The notes beneath the pieces are model-generated. The model did no database searches. It saw only the letters and a program-made list of their open reading frames with translations, and was not told the DNA's origin. Positions 54,354 to 64,000 of a stretch of 64,000 nt of DNA are shown here, in pieces. The position numbers were made by a program, and so were the translations under genes. Source of the stretch: Haematobia irritans (Eukaryota; Arthropoda; Insecta; Diptera; Muscidae); NCBI RefSeq assembly GCF_050003625.1, contig NC_134397.1, forward strand, positions 221,588,537-221,652,536, read 5' to 3'. Position 1 is the first letter of the stretch. Each line of letters begins with the position of its first letter.

Positions 54354-55585
54354 GGGGACTTGCGGAGGGCTTGGGGACTTGCGGACACTTTCCGAAGATA
54401 AATTTAAAGATTTCACCTATGAGGACTATATCAGATTCTGGATTTGTAAGAACCATTTTTGTTTGAGTTTTAGAGGAATGATTAACATCTCTTGTAAATG
54501 TGCAAGAAAAATATAAAATAACGTCTTGATTTGAAATCTTAAATCTGTAGAAGTAAAATCTGGAAATTTTACATTGAGTTTCAAGCAATTTTCATGATCA
54601 GTGCGCCTTCTACACCCTCAAGAAGTGAAGTCGGTCTATATGGAGGCATTACCAAATGGACCGATAAAAACTTAACGATACACGTTTTTGTGAGGCTAAC
54701 AAATCGGATAAAAACTACGGTTTCTAGAAACCCAAGGAGTTACATCGGGAGATCGTTCTTAGGGGGGCTATACTAAAATATGGACCGATATTCACCGTTT
54801 TCGGCACACCTCTTTATGGCCCGAAAATACCTCTAGATTTCCTATTTCAGGCAAATTGGATAAAAACTTCGGATTCTAGAAGCCCAAGAAATAAAATCGG
54901 GATATCGGTCTATATGGGGGTTATATCAAAACATGGACAGATACTCACCATTTGTGGCAAACCTCTTTATGGTCCTAAAATACCTCTAGATTTTAAATTT
55001 CAGGCAAATTGGATAAAAACTACGGTTTCTATAAGCCCAAGACCCCAAATGGGGAGATCGGTTTATATGGGGACCATACCAAAACATGGACCGATGATCA
55101 CCATTTTTGGCACACCTCTTTACGGTTCCAAAGTACCTCTCGATATCCAATTTGAGGTAAATTGGATTAAAACTGCGGTTTCTATAAGCCCAAGAAATAA
55201 AATCGGGAGATCGGTCTATATGGGGGCTATACCAAAATATGGACCGATACTCACAATTTTTGGCACACGTATTTGTGGTCCTACAATACCTCTAGATTTC
55301 CAATTTCAGGTAAATTGAATAAAAACTGCGGTTTCTATAAGCCCAAGAAATAAAATCGGGAGATCGGTCTATATGGGGACTATACCAAAACATGAACCGA
55401 TACTCACCATTTTTGGCACACCTCTTTATGGTCATAAACTACCTCTAGATTTCAAATTTCAGGCAAATTGGATAAAAACTACGATTTCTATAAGCCCAAG
55501 ACCCCAAATCGGGAGGTTTCGATGTGCTACAAACGGAATGACAAACTTATTACACCCCCGTCACCATTCTATGGTGGTGGGTATA
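54354..55585 (+). mobile_element. HINE-A in Himar1
   Basis: Starts GGGGACTTGCGGAG (inside the unique 3' region shared with 58400-58600) and carries about five array units (GATCGGTCTATATGGGGGCT). It ends TCGATGTGCTACAAACGG, CACCATTCTATGGTGGTGGG and TATA at 55585. The GC-rich terminus is missing, and ~200 bp of Himar1 are missing at the junction. Three frames of about 77-134 codons follow the 153-bp period. Confidence 0.8.
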
Positions 55586-56021
55586 AAAATTGGAAGGTCG
55601 TTATAATCGTTGTATCGCTCTTGAAGGAAACTATGTTGAATAATAAAAACGAATTTTTACAAAAAAAATGTGTTTTCTTTGTTAGACCGAGGACTTATCA
55701 GCCAACCTGTTATGTTTGAACGCTTTTCTGCTTTGTAGTCAAGATGCAAAAAGGCAAAAAATCTAAAGACCATTTGATTAATTTTGAAGAATTTTTCAGA
55801 ATTATTAAAGCCAAGTTGGCCTTAGTCAAATGAAATGTTCTTTCATGTAAAGATATCCATTTTTAAGTCGAATCACTCTATATAAGAACAAAACGACTTC
55901 AAATTTATCGACTTTCGGACAAGGAAAAACCTGATATCCGAGAAATATGTCTTCTATGCTAAACAATGGTACTTTAAGGACATGGAATTTTTGACATCAC
56001 GACAATATTTTTTCAGTGTAT

Positions 56022-56200
56022 CGGCGGGTGAATCTTCGAATTCAACAAACACCACGTTGTACTGGCAATCAAGAGTTTTGAAAATATTCCTCTTTTTAAT
56101 GATGATATGAGCTGCTGGACCACCACAGGTAGCTCCCCAATCGATCCATCGAGCTTGGTTTCGAAACAACTACGAGTATATGTCGGAAATTTGAGGTTAT
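56022..56200 (-). pseudogene. coding-like repeat H, copy 2 (unknown family)
   Basis: Minus strand open for 71 codons (56169 to 55954 partly in the adjoining MITE), with RNQARWIDWGATCGGPAAHI, then IIKKRN. See 49925-50118. Both copies lie immediately outside the MITE D that forms the 50-56 kb nest, in the same orientation. Confidence 0.45.
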
Positions 56201-56882
56201 AGGTACTCAGAAAAACATATGCTATTTGTGTTGTTTACAGTAACGCGATTCATCACGCTCACAAAATGGAATTAAATCGTGAAAATTTCCGTGCGATTCT
56301 TTTCCACGTGGATTAACCCAACAACAGTGCATGATGAGCATAATTCAATTTTTGGCAATGGATCTCCTTCAAGGACCAATGTTTATCGATGGTATGGTGA
56401 ATTCAAACGAAGGTCGTCCAAAATTATTTGTTGTTCCGGCAACCATTAATGCTGTGCGCCAACTGATGTTGCAAGATCGTCATGTGACCTATTGTGAGAT
56501 TGAGACAACCTTAAGCATTAGTGGAACCAGTATAGATTTGACCGTCAAAAAATTTGTTCGCTTTGGATCCCACACAACTTGTCTATCGCTCAAAAAAGGT
56601 TCATGTCGATGGGTCGAAAGAAATGCTCCAAAAATAAAATCGCCGTGCTTCGAAACACGTCTATTACATAGTTACTCCTGATTGTGCATTTACGCCTATA
56701 AGTTCGAAAGTAAACTGTAAATATGTTTCAAGATGAGCCAAATCCAACAAAAGTTGATCACGCACGAAGCACTTCCAAACAAATGAAATGGCCTGTTTTT
56801 TTCGGAAAACTGGGCATTACGTACCACTAGGGCAATGCAGAACAGCGAATTCTGTGTAGAACACAACCATTAGATTGGAACA

Positions 56883-58676
56883 CACTCAAAAAATCGGGTT
56901 TGTAGCATATACTCCCAAACATATTCTCCTTGAAGCATATAAGTTTTAAGAATTTTTTCAAACAAAAAAATGATTTGTGCTGTGCAAACATATTATGTTT
57001 CGCCCTAACCATTTCTTTATTTGGGGTAATTCCAGTTTCTAAACATTTGTTTGCTTATAGTTAAATTTATTTATTTATTTATTTTATTATGGACCTCTAC
57101 TCAGCAAGCTACACTTTTTTTGTTGTAATTAAACTTGCAGTTTTACATATCACCTTTATATTTATACCCACCACCATAGAATGGTGACGGGGGTATAATA
57201 AGTTTGTCATTCCGTTTGTAACACATCGAAATATCGATTTCCGACTATATAAAGTATATATATTCTTGATCAGGGAGAAATTCTAAGACGATATAAGGAT
57301 GTCCGTCTGTCAGTCTGTCTGTCTGTTGTAATCACGCTACAGTCTTCAATAATGAAGCAATCGGGCTTTTGTCTGCAGGCGGGTCAAGTTCGAAGATGGG
57401 CTATATATATTTGAGGTCTTGGGCTTATAGAAATCGTAGTTTTTATCCAATTTGCCTGAAATTTTAAATCTAGAGGTATTTTATGACCATAAAGAGGTGT
57501 GCCAAAAATGGTGAGTATCGGTCCATGTTTTGGTATAGCCCCCATATAAACCGATCTCCCGATTTTATTTCTTGGGCTTATAGAAACCGCAGCTTTTATT
57601 CTATTTACCTGAAATTGGAAATCTAGAGGTATTTTACGACCACAAATATGTGTGCCAAAAATTGTGAGTATCCGTCCATATTTTGGTATAGCCCCCATAT
57701 ACACCGATCTCCCGATTTTACTTCTTGGGCTTATAGAAACCGCAGTTTTTATTCAATTTACTTGAAATTGGAAATCTAGAGGTATTGTAGGACCACAAAT
57801 ATGTGTGCCAAAATTTGTGAGTATCGGTCCATGTTATGGTATGGTCCCCATATAAAACGACCTCCCGATTTGGGGTCTTGGGCTTATAGAAACCGTAGTT
57901 TTTATTCAATTTGTCTGAAATTGGAAATCTAGGGGTATTTTAGGACCATAAAGAGGTGTGCCGAAAATGGTGAGTATCGGTCCATATTTTGGTATAGCCC
58001 CCATATAGACCGATTTCCCGATTTTACTTCTTGGGCTTCTAGAATCCGAAGTTTTTATCCTATTTGCCTGAAATTGGAAATCTAGAGGTATTTTCGGGTC
58101 ATAAAGAGGTGTGCCGAAAACGGTGAGTATCGGTCCATATTTTAGTATAGCCCCCATAAGAACGATCTACCGATTTAACTCCTTGGGTTTCTAGAAACCG
58201 TAGTTTTTTCTGATTTGCCTGAAATTGTAAATATTCTGGTATTTTAGGCTCACAAAAACGTGTATCGGATTAAGTTTTTATCGGTCCTTTTGGTAATGCC
58301 TCCATATAGACCGACTTCACTTCTTGAGGGTGTAGAAGGCGCACTGATCATGAAAATTGCTTGAAACTCAATGTAAAATTTCCAGATTTTACTTCTACAG
58401 ATTTAAGATTTCAAATCAAGACGTTATTTTATAATTTTCTTGCACACTTACAAGAGATGTTAACGATTCCTCTAAAACTCAAACAAAAATGGTTCTTATA
58501 AATCCAGAATCTGATGAGGACTATGAGGACTATCATAGGTGAAATCTTTAAATTTATCTTCGGGAAGTGTCCTCAAGTCCGCAAGCCCTCCTGAAAGGAA
58601 ACCCTAATATTTGGTTCATGGTGGTGGGTATTTAATATTCGGCCCGGCCGAACTTAGTGCTGTATATACTTGTTTT

Positions 58677-58707
<31 letters not shown>

Positions 58708-58817
58708 GATGTTTCTCAACATATGAGATATTATATTTAAGAAAATGTAATGTCCCAATATATTACATATAATTTTTATACCGAAACATATGGAAAACAG
58801 TCTTTTTCGTCCCTGCG
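56883..58817. mobile_element. MITE family E split by HINE-A
   Basis: CACACTCAAAAAATCGGGTT with TACTCCCAAACATATTCTCC at the left; right part 58710-58817 has CAACATATGAGATATT, CCGAAACATATGGAAAACAG and TCTTTTTCGTCC. The HINE at 57163-58672 interrupts it. Mariner coding sequence lies on both sides. Confidence 0.75.
57163..58672 (-). mobile_element. HINE-A, complete copy (1.5 kb)
   Basis: TATACCCACCACCATAGAAT, core TTTCCGACTATATAAAGTAT, short GTCT tract (57301-57325), about five units, unique 3' region, and GGGTATTTAATATTCGGCCC then GTATATACTTG at 58672. T-rich flanks. A (TC)n microsatellite follows at 58677-58709. This copy and 18875-21334 differ mainly in unit number. Confidence 0.9.
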
Positions 58818-59120
58818 GTAGTTTCGCAAGAAATCAGGATAACCAACCGCCGAAGATGGATCACTCATCACCACGACAGTGCGAGCTCTCACATATCGGC
58901 TGCATTTTAGATATCGATTTGATGGGTCATCAGCCGTATAGTCTAGACTTGGCACCGAATGACCGAATGTATGAACCTGACGATGCGGTTCATATATTCA
59001 TGCAATGAATGTTTTAGAGTTGCCTTAATCAGAGGAGAGAACGTGCTTCGACAATTGGTTCAAAAGCATGCACAAGTGTATAGATCTTAATGGGGAATAT
59101 TTTGAAAAACAATAAAACGA

Positions 59121-60023
59121 TTTTCCCGAATTATAAATTCGTCCTCCGTGCACCACTTTTCCCATCCACGTGCAGTAAAAGTCAAACCAAAAACTGCTTT
59201 TCCTTAAAAAATTTCAAACTCAGAAAAAATTTATAAAATTTTTTCAAATAATTTGGCTCACGTCAAGAAACGTTTCCTCGGCACCACAATTTTTAATTAA
59301 TAAACCACGTACGCGCATGTCTATGCATAAGCAACAGATATGTTGTCAGGTGAATGTATATTCACTTGTGAAAGTTTCGAAGCAAATGGGTATGCTATCC
59401 TTGCAGCCATTCCAAGTGGATATGATGTACTTAATTACATAATGTCATTTGAGATAAAAGCATTAAAGGTAACGTCATACCATAGCAAGATTTCGGTTAT
59501 TTTTACAATATAGAATGCATTACACACACGTGACAAGATGTACATACAACGCAATAGTGTGAAAGAAAATAAATTTTCAGGCGACACCGAAAAAATTCTT
59601 TTCGTTATTTTTACAAAACATCCCATCAAAAATAAGAGCTTCTAAAAAGTAATTCAAATCCTCAGCTTTAATGATTTTTTTCATATTTTGTGGTTTTTGT
59701 TTTTATAAATTTATGAATATTTTACAAAACATTCTGCGTTAACCTTCCACGAAATATTGGATTTATAAAAAGGTTTAATTAAAATTGTCAATTATGTTTT
59801 ACATGTAGAGAAAAAAACTGGTAAACGAAAAAGATAAAAATCTTTTAAAAATGTTCAATACTTTATAAAAATTATTTTAGTGCGCTCAATATCATTTAAA
59901 TTCCTTATAGTATTTCCAATCAAATTGTTTTTAGATATTGTTAAGTTAATTATCCATCAAGTTAAAAAGTGGCGCCCAACGCAGAAGGAAACTTTTTATA
60001 ACAGTTAAGTTTAAAAAAAAAAG
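59121..60023. other. no recognisable gene
   Basis: AT-rich DNA without motifs. Possibly the unique target into which the mariner and HINE inserted. Confidence 0.4.
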
Positions 60024-61438
60024 CAAGTATATATGGCCGTAAGTTCGGCCAGGCCGAATCTTATGTACCCTCCACCATGGATTGCGTAGAAACTTCTACA
60101 AAAGACTGTCATCCACAATCGTATTACTTGAGTTGTGGTATCTTAAATCGTTTTCTAAATTGTGAGTTAGTCCATACGTGGTATATATTAGGTAAGTCTT
60201 TGTGTAGGTAAGTCTACAAATAATTACGAATCGATATGGACTTTTGCACGGTACGTAGGGAGCCAGAATTGAAATATGGGGGTCGCTTATATGTGGGCTA
60301 TATACAATAATAAACTTGATATGGACGAATATTTGTGTGAATGGGGATCGATTTATCTGAGGGCTATATATAACTATAGACCGATATGGACCTAGTCATA
60401 TAATAGCACAATGTACCAAATTTCAACTGACTCGGATGAAATTTGCTTCTCCAAGAGGCTCCAAAACCAAATCTCGGGATCGGTTTATATGGGGGCTATA
60501 TATGATTATGGACTGATATGGACCACTTTTGGCATGGTTGTTAAATATTATATACTACCAACACGTACCAAATTTCAACCAGATCGGATGAATTTTGCTT
60601 CTCCAAAAGGCACCGGAGGTCAAATCTGGGGATCAGTTTATATGGGGGCTATATATAATTATGGACTGATATGAACCAATTCCTGCATGGTTGTTGGATA
60701 CCATATACTAACATCACGTACCAAATATCAACAGAATCAGATGAATTTTGGTCTTCCAAAAGGCTCCGGAGGTCAAATCTGGTGATCGGTTTATATGGGG
60801 GCTATATATAATTATAGAACAATGTGGACCAATTTTTGCATGGTCATTGGAGACCATATGCTAACACCATGTACCAAATTTCAGCCGGATCGGATGAAAT
60901 TTGCTTCTCTTAGAGGCCCCGAAAGCCAAATCGGGTTATGGGGGCTATATATAATTATTGACCGATGTGGACCAATTTTTGCATAGTTGTTAGAGACCAT
61001 ATACTAACACCATGTACCAAATTTCAACCGGATCGGATGAAATTTTCTTCTCTTAGAGGCTCCGCAAACCAAATCTGGGGATTGGTTTATATGGGGGCTA
61101 TGTATAATTATGAACCGATGTGGACCAAGTTTTGCACAGTTGTTAGAGACCATATACTAACACCATGTACCAAATTTCAACCGGACCGGATGAAATTTGC
61201 TTCTCTTAGAGGGTCTGCAATCCAAATTTGGAGGTCCGTTCATATGGGGGCTATACGTAAAAGTGGACCGATGTGGCCCATTTGCAATATCATCCGACCT
61301 ACATCAATAACAACTACTTGTGCCAAGTTTCAAGTCGATAGCTTGTTTCGTTCGGAAGTTAGCGTGATTTCAACGGACGGACGGACATGCTCAGATCGAC
61401 TCAGAATTTCACCAGAATATATATACTTAATGGGGTAT
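60024..61438 (+). mobile_element. HINE-B, near-complete
   Basis: CAAGTATATATGGCCGTAAG with the hairpin TTCGGCCAGGCCGAA. About six to seven units follow, then the non-repeat part ATCAATAACAACTACTTG, TTTCGTTCGGAAGTTAGCG, a GGAC tract (61376-61387) and TCAGATCGACTCAG; it stops at TATATATACTTAATGGGGTA (61438). The TATACCC end is missing; MITE D begins at 61439. Closest relative here is 10549-13030. Confidence 0.85.
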
Positions 61439-61756
61439 TTCTACTTGAAGTCAAGTCTGAATTAGGAAACTTAAATTGCCGTTAATACATTTTTAAAGGA
61501 CTTTAATAGCACATGAAAAACAAAAACTGTAAAAATTAATGAATTAAAAATCGTTTCTTTCATGTTATGATACCCATTTTTGAGTCAAATCACTTATTTA
61601 TAACGACAATATGACTTCATTGAAATGTTTATCGACTTTTGGACAAGGAAAAAAAACTTTATATTAGAGAAATGCGTCTTCTAATGCTAAGCTAAATTTG
61701 CATTCGTATTTTAAGGACATGAAATCTTTGGCCTCACGACAATATCTGTTTCAGTG
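61439..61756. mobile_element. MITE family D, left-truncated
   Basis: ACTTGAAGTCAAGTCTGAAT, CATTTTTAAAGGACTTTAA, TCATGTTATGATACCCATTT, ATGCGTCTTCTAATGCTAAG and the end TCTGTTTCAGTG at 61756. The halves come from opposite orientations of the family, so it may be a join of two copies. Confidence 0.6.
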
Positions 61757-61787
61757 TTGGAAGCGGACATACTTCTTTTCAGTATTA

Positions 61788-63079
61788 ACAGGTTGGCTGA
61801 TAAGTCGCCGGTCTAACAAAGAAAAACACATTTTTTTGTCAAAATTCGTTTTTATTATTCAATATAGTTCCCTTCAAGAGCGATACAACGATTATAACGA
61901 CCTTCCAATTTTTTGATACCATTTTGGTAGTACTCCTTCGGGTTTGCCTCAAAATAGGCCTCAGTTTCGGCGATCACTTCTTCACTGCAGCCAATTTTTT
62001 TCCCTGCGAGCATCCTTTTGAGGTCTGAGAACCAGAAAAAGTCGCTGGGGGCCAGATATGGAGAATACGGTGGGTGGGGAAGCAATTCGAAGCCCAATTC
62101 ATGAATTTTTGCCATCGTTCTCAATGACTTGTGGCACGGTGCGTTGTCTTGGTGGAACAACACCTTTTTCTTTTTCATATGGGGCCGTTTTGCCGCGATT
62201 TCGACCTTCAAACGCTCCAATAACGCCATATAATAGTCACTGTTGATGGTTTTTCCCTTCTCAAGATAATCGATAAAAATTATTCCATGCGCATCCCAAA
62301 AAACAGAGGCCATTACTTTGCCAGCGGACTTTTGAGTCTTTCCACGCTTCGGAGACGGTTCACCGGTCACTGTCCACTCAGCCGACTGTCGATTGGACTC
62401 AGGAGTGTAGTGATGGAGCCATGTTTCATCCATAGTCACATATCGACGGAAAAACTCGGGTGTATTACGAGTTAGCAGCTGCAAACACCGCTCAGAATCA
62501 TCAACACGTTGTTGTTTTTGGTCAAATGTGAGCTCGCGCGGCACCCATTTTGCACAGAGCTTCCGCATATCCAAATATTGATGAATGATATGACCAACAC
62601 GTTCCTTTGATATCTTTAAGGCCTCTGCTATCTCGATCAACTTCATTTTACGGTCATTCAAAATCATTTTGTGGATTTTTTGATGTTTTCGTTGGTAACC
62701 ACCTCTTTCGGGCGTCCACTGGGTTCACCGTCCTACGTGCTCATTTCACCACGCTTGAATTTTCCATACCAATCAATTATTGTTGATTTCCCTGGGGCAG
62801 AGTCCGGAAACTCATTATCAAGCCAAGTTTTTGCTTCCACCATATTTTTTTCCCTTCAGAAAACAGTATTTTATCAAAACACGAAATTCCTTTTTTTCCA
62901 TTTTTTCACAATAACAAAAGTTGCTTCACAAAAGACGCTCTATCTCACAAACTAATTGACTTACAGACGTCAAATTTTGACACGAATCATTTGAAAGTTG
63001 TTACTATATAAAAATAATATGCATTTAATACTAGCGACGCCATCTATGTGTCAGACCGGGGACTTATCAGCCGACTTGT
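61788..63079 (-). mobile_element. Himar1 mariner, near full-length (1,292 bp)
   Basis: Terminal repeats ACAGGTTGGCTGATAAGTCG (61788) and CTTATCAGCCGACTTGT (63079), with TA at 61786-61787 and 63080-63081. Himar1 is about 1.26 kb, so length is as expected plus small insertions in the 5' UTR (about 63000-63030). The most complete copy in the window and the main reason for suggesting Haematobia or a close relative. Confidence 0.95.
61855..62963 (-). pseudogene. Himar1 transposase, broken near the N-terminus
   Basis: The frame is intact from MILNDRKMKLIEIAEALKIS (62667) to the stop at 61855, 270 codons: HTH region, WVPRELTFDQKQQRVDDSER, TMDETWLHHYTPESN (first Asp), FHQDNAPCHKSLRTMAK (second Asp), HPPYSPYLAPSDFF (third Asp, 34 residues after the second) and GRYNRCIALEGNY. 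A Tyr replaces the usual Asp in SPDL. Upstream, on the minus strand, there is an extra base in the A run near 62848, a stop in the MSTEDG region (62741-62743, GAG to TAG) and a missing A near 62675, so a full-length protein cannot be made. Confidence 0.92.
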
Positions 63080-63081
63080 TA

Positions 63082-63260
63082 GGTTGTGTCAATCTCACAT
63101 GATAGGTCACATGACGGTCTTACAATATCAATTAGCGCACAGCATCAATGGTCTCCGGTACAGTAACTGATTTTGGACGTCCTTCATGAAATTCGTCTTG
63201 GAATGAACTATGACTTCGGTTGAATTCACCATACCACTGGTCTTTGAGGGAAAGAAGTAC
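63082..63260 (-). pseudogene. second mariner family, N-terminal fragment
   Basis: Minus-strand translation reads SLKDQWYGEFNRSHSSFQD, EFHEGRPKSVTVPETIDA, then LILQDRHVTY, matching the N-terminal linker of the mariner at 56225-59120. It joins directly to the Himar1 terminal repeat and TA, so Himar1 inserted into this older mariner or at its edge. Confidence 0.75.
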
Positions 63261-64000
63261 ATGCGCTTTATCTTATTTAATGTTCCAAAATCATCAACCA
63301 TCACTTTAATGGTTACCTACATTTGTCACCATTAAATTCTTAAAATAATCATTAAGTAAACTAAGGCAAATAAATTTTTTTCTCAGTGTGAAAATATAAT
63401 AATAGGATCCATTTGGCTTACTATATGTTACATGTCAGTCATGCATCACATGAAATTGTTAAATTTTAAATTGGAATATTTTTTTTATTAATTTTTATAA
63501 ATTAACTACCATTTATCTCAATGTTGGCAACAGCCATCCTCCCTTACTGGGATCTTGGCTTGAGGTCCTTGGTTACAATAACATAAATAAATGTCACGTG
63601 TCTTGGTTGCTGCAAATATTATTCCACTCACCCTAAAATTTGTATATTTTGATATTTGCGTACACCTTATCTTAAGGGATGTATTGTTCGTTGGGTATGT
63701 GAATGAATTTTCTTTTAATATTTTTCGTTGCGGGATATCATCCAATTATAAAAATATTTCTTTATTAAGGTGTAATAATGTCGACCTGATTCTGTTACCA
63801 TGGGCTTAATGCTATATGTTGATGTAGCATGCGAGACTGAAGGTTTTCTATTTTCAAAGGCAACCAAAGACAATAAATTGAATAAAATTAAATATTTAAA
63901 GACAAGTACGTGGTCAGGACAGCTAACAGAATTAGATACTCGCCAAAAAGTTTAAAGACTATAAATTTATTTATATTAATATATTTTATTTATCGCTTAG
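63261..64000. other. no recognisable gene
   Basis: No gene or repeat family was recognised to the end of the window. AT-rich; frames of about 70 codons on both strands around 63520-63810 overlap each other and lack motifs. Confidence 0.4.

Larger units (their letters stand above)
51153..55710 (+). pseudogene. Himar1 mariner broken by four later elements
   Basis: Left end TGGCTGATAAGTCCCCGG (first ~7 bases lost); right end TTATCAGCCAACCTGT at 55710 followed by TA. Pieces: 51153-51645 (5' UTR and N-terminal HTH region, IKISKERVGHIIHQYLD-like), 52556-52939 (LCAKWVPRE, first catalytic Asp region 'MDET', to HMKKK), 54266-54353 (LFHQDNAPCRKSLRTMAK, second Asp) and 55586-55710 (GRYNRCIALEGNYVE). 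The third-Asp region is deleted at the HINE-A insertion. It contains a hAT MITE, a HINE-B with a rosa element, and a HINE-A. Confidence 0.9.
50216..56018. mobile_element. MITE family D, outer shell of the 50-56 kb nest
   Basis: Left segment 50216-50430 (AGCCCGGTTCCAAAGATTTT), middle 51063-51152 (AGTAGAAATAATGCTATG, AGAGTATCGAAAGTC) and right 55713-56018 (GCTTTGTAGTCAAGATGC .. TTTTTTCAGTG, TA) are consecutive family D sequence. It is interrupted by a retro-inserted sequence at 50459-51034 and by Himar1 at 51153-55710. Left terminus decayed. Confidence 0.8.
56225..59120 (+). pseudogene. second mariner family, split by MITE E
   Basis: Start codon at 56266: MELNRENFRAILFHVD then a stop. Later frames give GRPKLFVVPATINAVRQLML, DRHVTYCEIETTLSISGTSI (HTH region), WVERNAPKIKS, QDEPNPTKVDHARSTSKQMK and FFGKLGI up to 56880. 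After the MITE (56883-58817): THHHDSASSHIS (second catalytic Asp region), HPPYS-like and LAPND (58945-58964, third Asp), and DNWFKSMHKCIDLNGEYFEK to about 59113. Multiple stops and frameshifts. Not Himar1: start MELNRE and GRPK..V.PETI type. Terminal repeats not identified. Confidence 0.8.

Noticed and set aside
61855..62667. Himar1 270-codon frame as a complete gene
   Set aside because: The methionine at 62667 is internal to the transposase. The true start lies upstream, behind a frameshift and a stop.
1..64000. CRISPR arrays or prokaryotic operons
   Set aside because: The regular repeats found are 153-bp HINE units without spacers, and the DNA is clearly insect. The even spacing alone is not CRISPR-like.

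Overview
The window looks like dipteran nuclear DNA, from a calyptrate (muscid) fly. Four pieces of the mariner element Himar1 are present, one of them nearly complete. Himar1 was first described from the horn fly Haematobia irritans, where it is very abundant, so Haematobia or a close stomoxyine relative is the best guess. The window also holds Helitron-type mini-me/DINE-1-like elements with the conserved TATAAAGTATATATATTC block and (GTCY)n tracts, and a tRNA-headed SINE with CCTAA tails. I found no host gene exon, no canonical tRNA or rRNA, no CRISPR and no bacterial-style operon. This is intergenic or large-intron DNA, more than half of it recognisable transposon.

Layout. 0-9.5 kb: a mosaic of RNase H-bearing non-LTR retrotransposon (LINE) remnants broken up by MITEs, a hAT-like MITE with an 8-bp target duplication and a full SINE. 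10.5-16.4 kb: a 2.5-kb HINE (Helentron-type non-autonomous element) with a pogo-like MITE inside it, a Jockey fragment, a Himar1 fragment and a second HINE. 17.7-24.1 kb: MITEs, a 2.46-kb HINE and a third HINE type. 24-27.7 kb: tandem duplications and a hairpin-containing MITE. 27.7-33.7 kb: a nest of HINEs and MITEs several levels deep. 33.7-43 kb: more MITEs, HINEs, a SINE and a Himar1 relic. 43.8-45 kb: the best-preserved LINE 3' half, directly joined to a SINE piece. 45-49 kb: MITEs carrying two divergent tRNA-like Pol III promoter regions. 50.2-56.0 kb: the deepest nest: MITE containing Himar1, which contains a hAT MITE, two HINEs and a DD41D (rosa-like) mariner that sits inside one of the HINEs. 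56.2-59.1 kb: another mariner broken by a MITE, itself broken by a HINE. 60-63.3 kb: HINE, MITE, near-complete Himar1 and a mariner relic.

How the parts relate. The autonomous-type sequences seen are Himar1, a second mariner family, the rosa-like mariner, the RNase H LINE and a Jockey LINE fragment; every one is broken. The non-autonomous families are presumably moved in trans: the SINE shares its 3' tail with the LINE in this same window, and at least six otherwise unlike MITE families share a CAC..(C/G)AAAAAA terminus with TA target duplications but have no transposase here. The most unusual signal is in the HINEs. Three diverged types share one plan: an AACAAGTA end, a GC-rich hairpin, an array of 153-bp (51-codon) units, a (GTCY)n tract and a TATACCC end. 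The unit length is kept even though the sequence has diverged. Family letters used below (A, B, C for HINEs; D, E, F, G, I, J for MITEs) are local labels, not database names.
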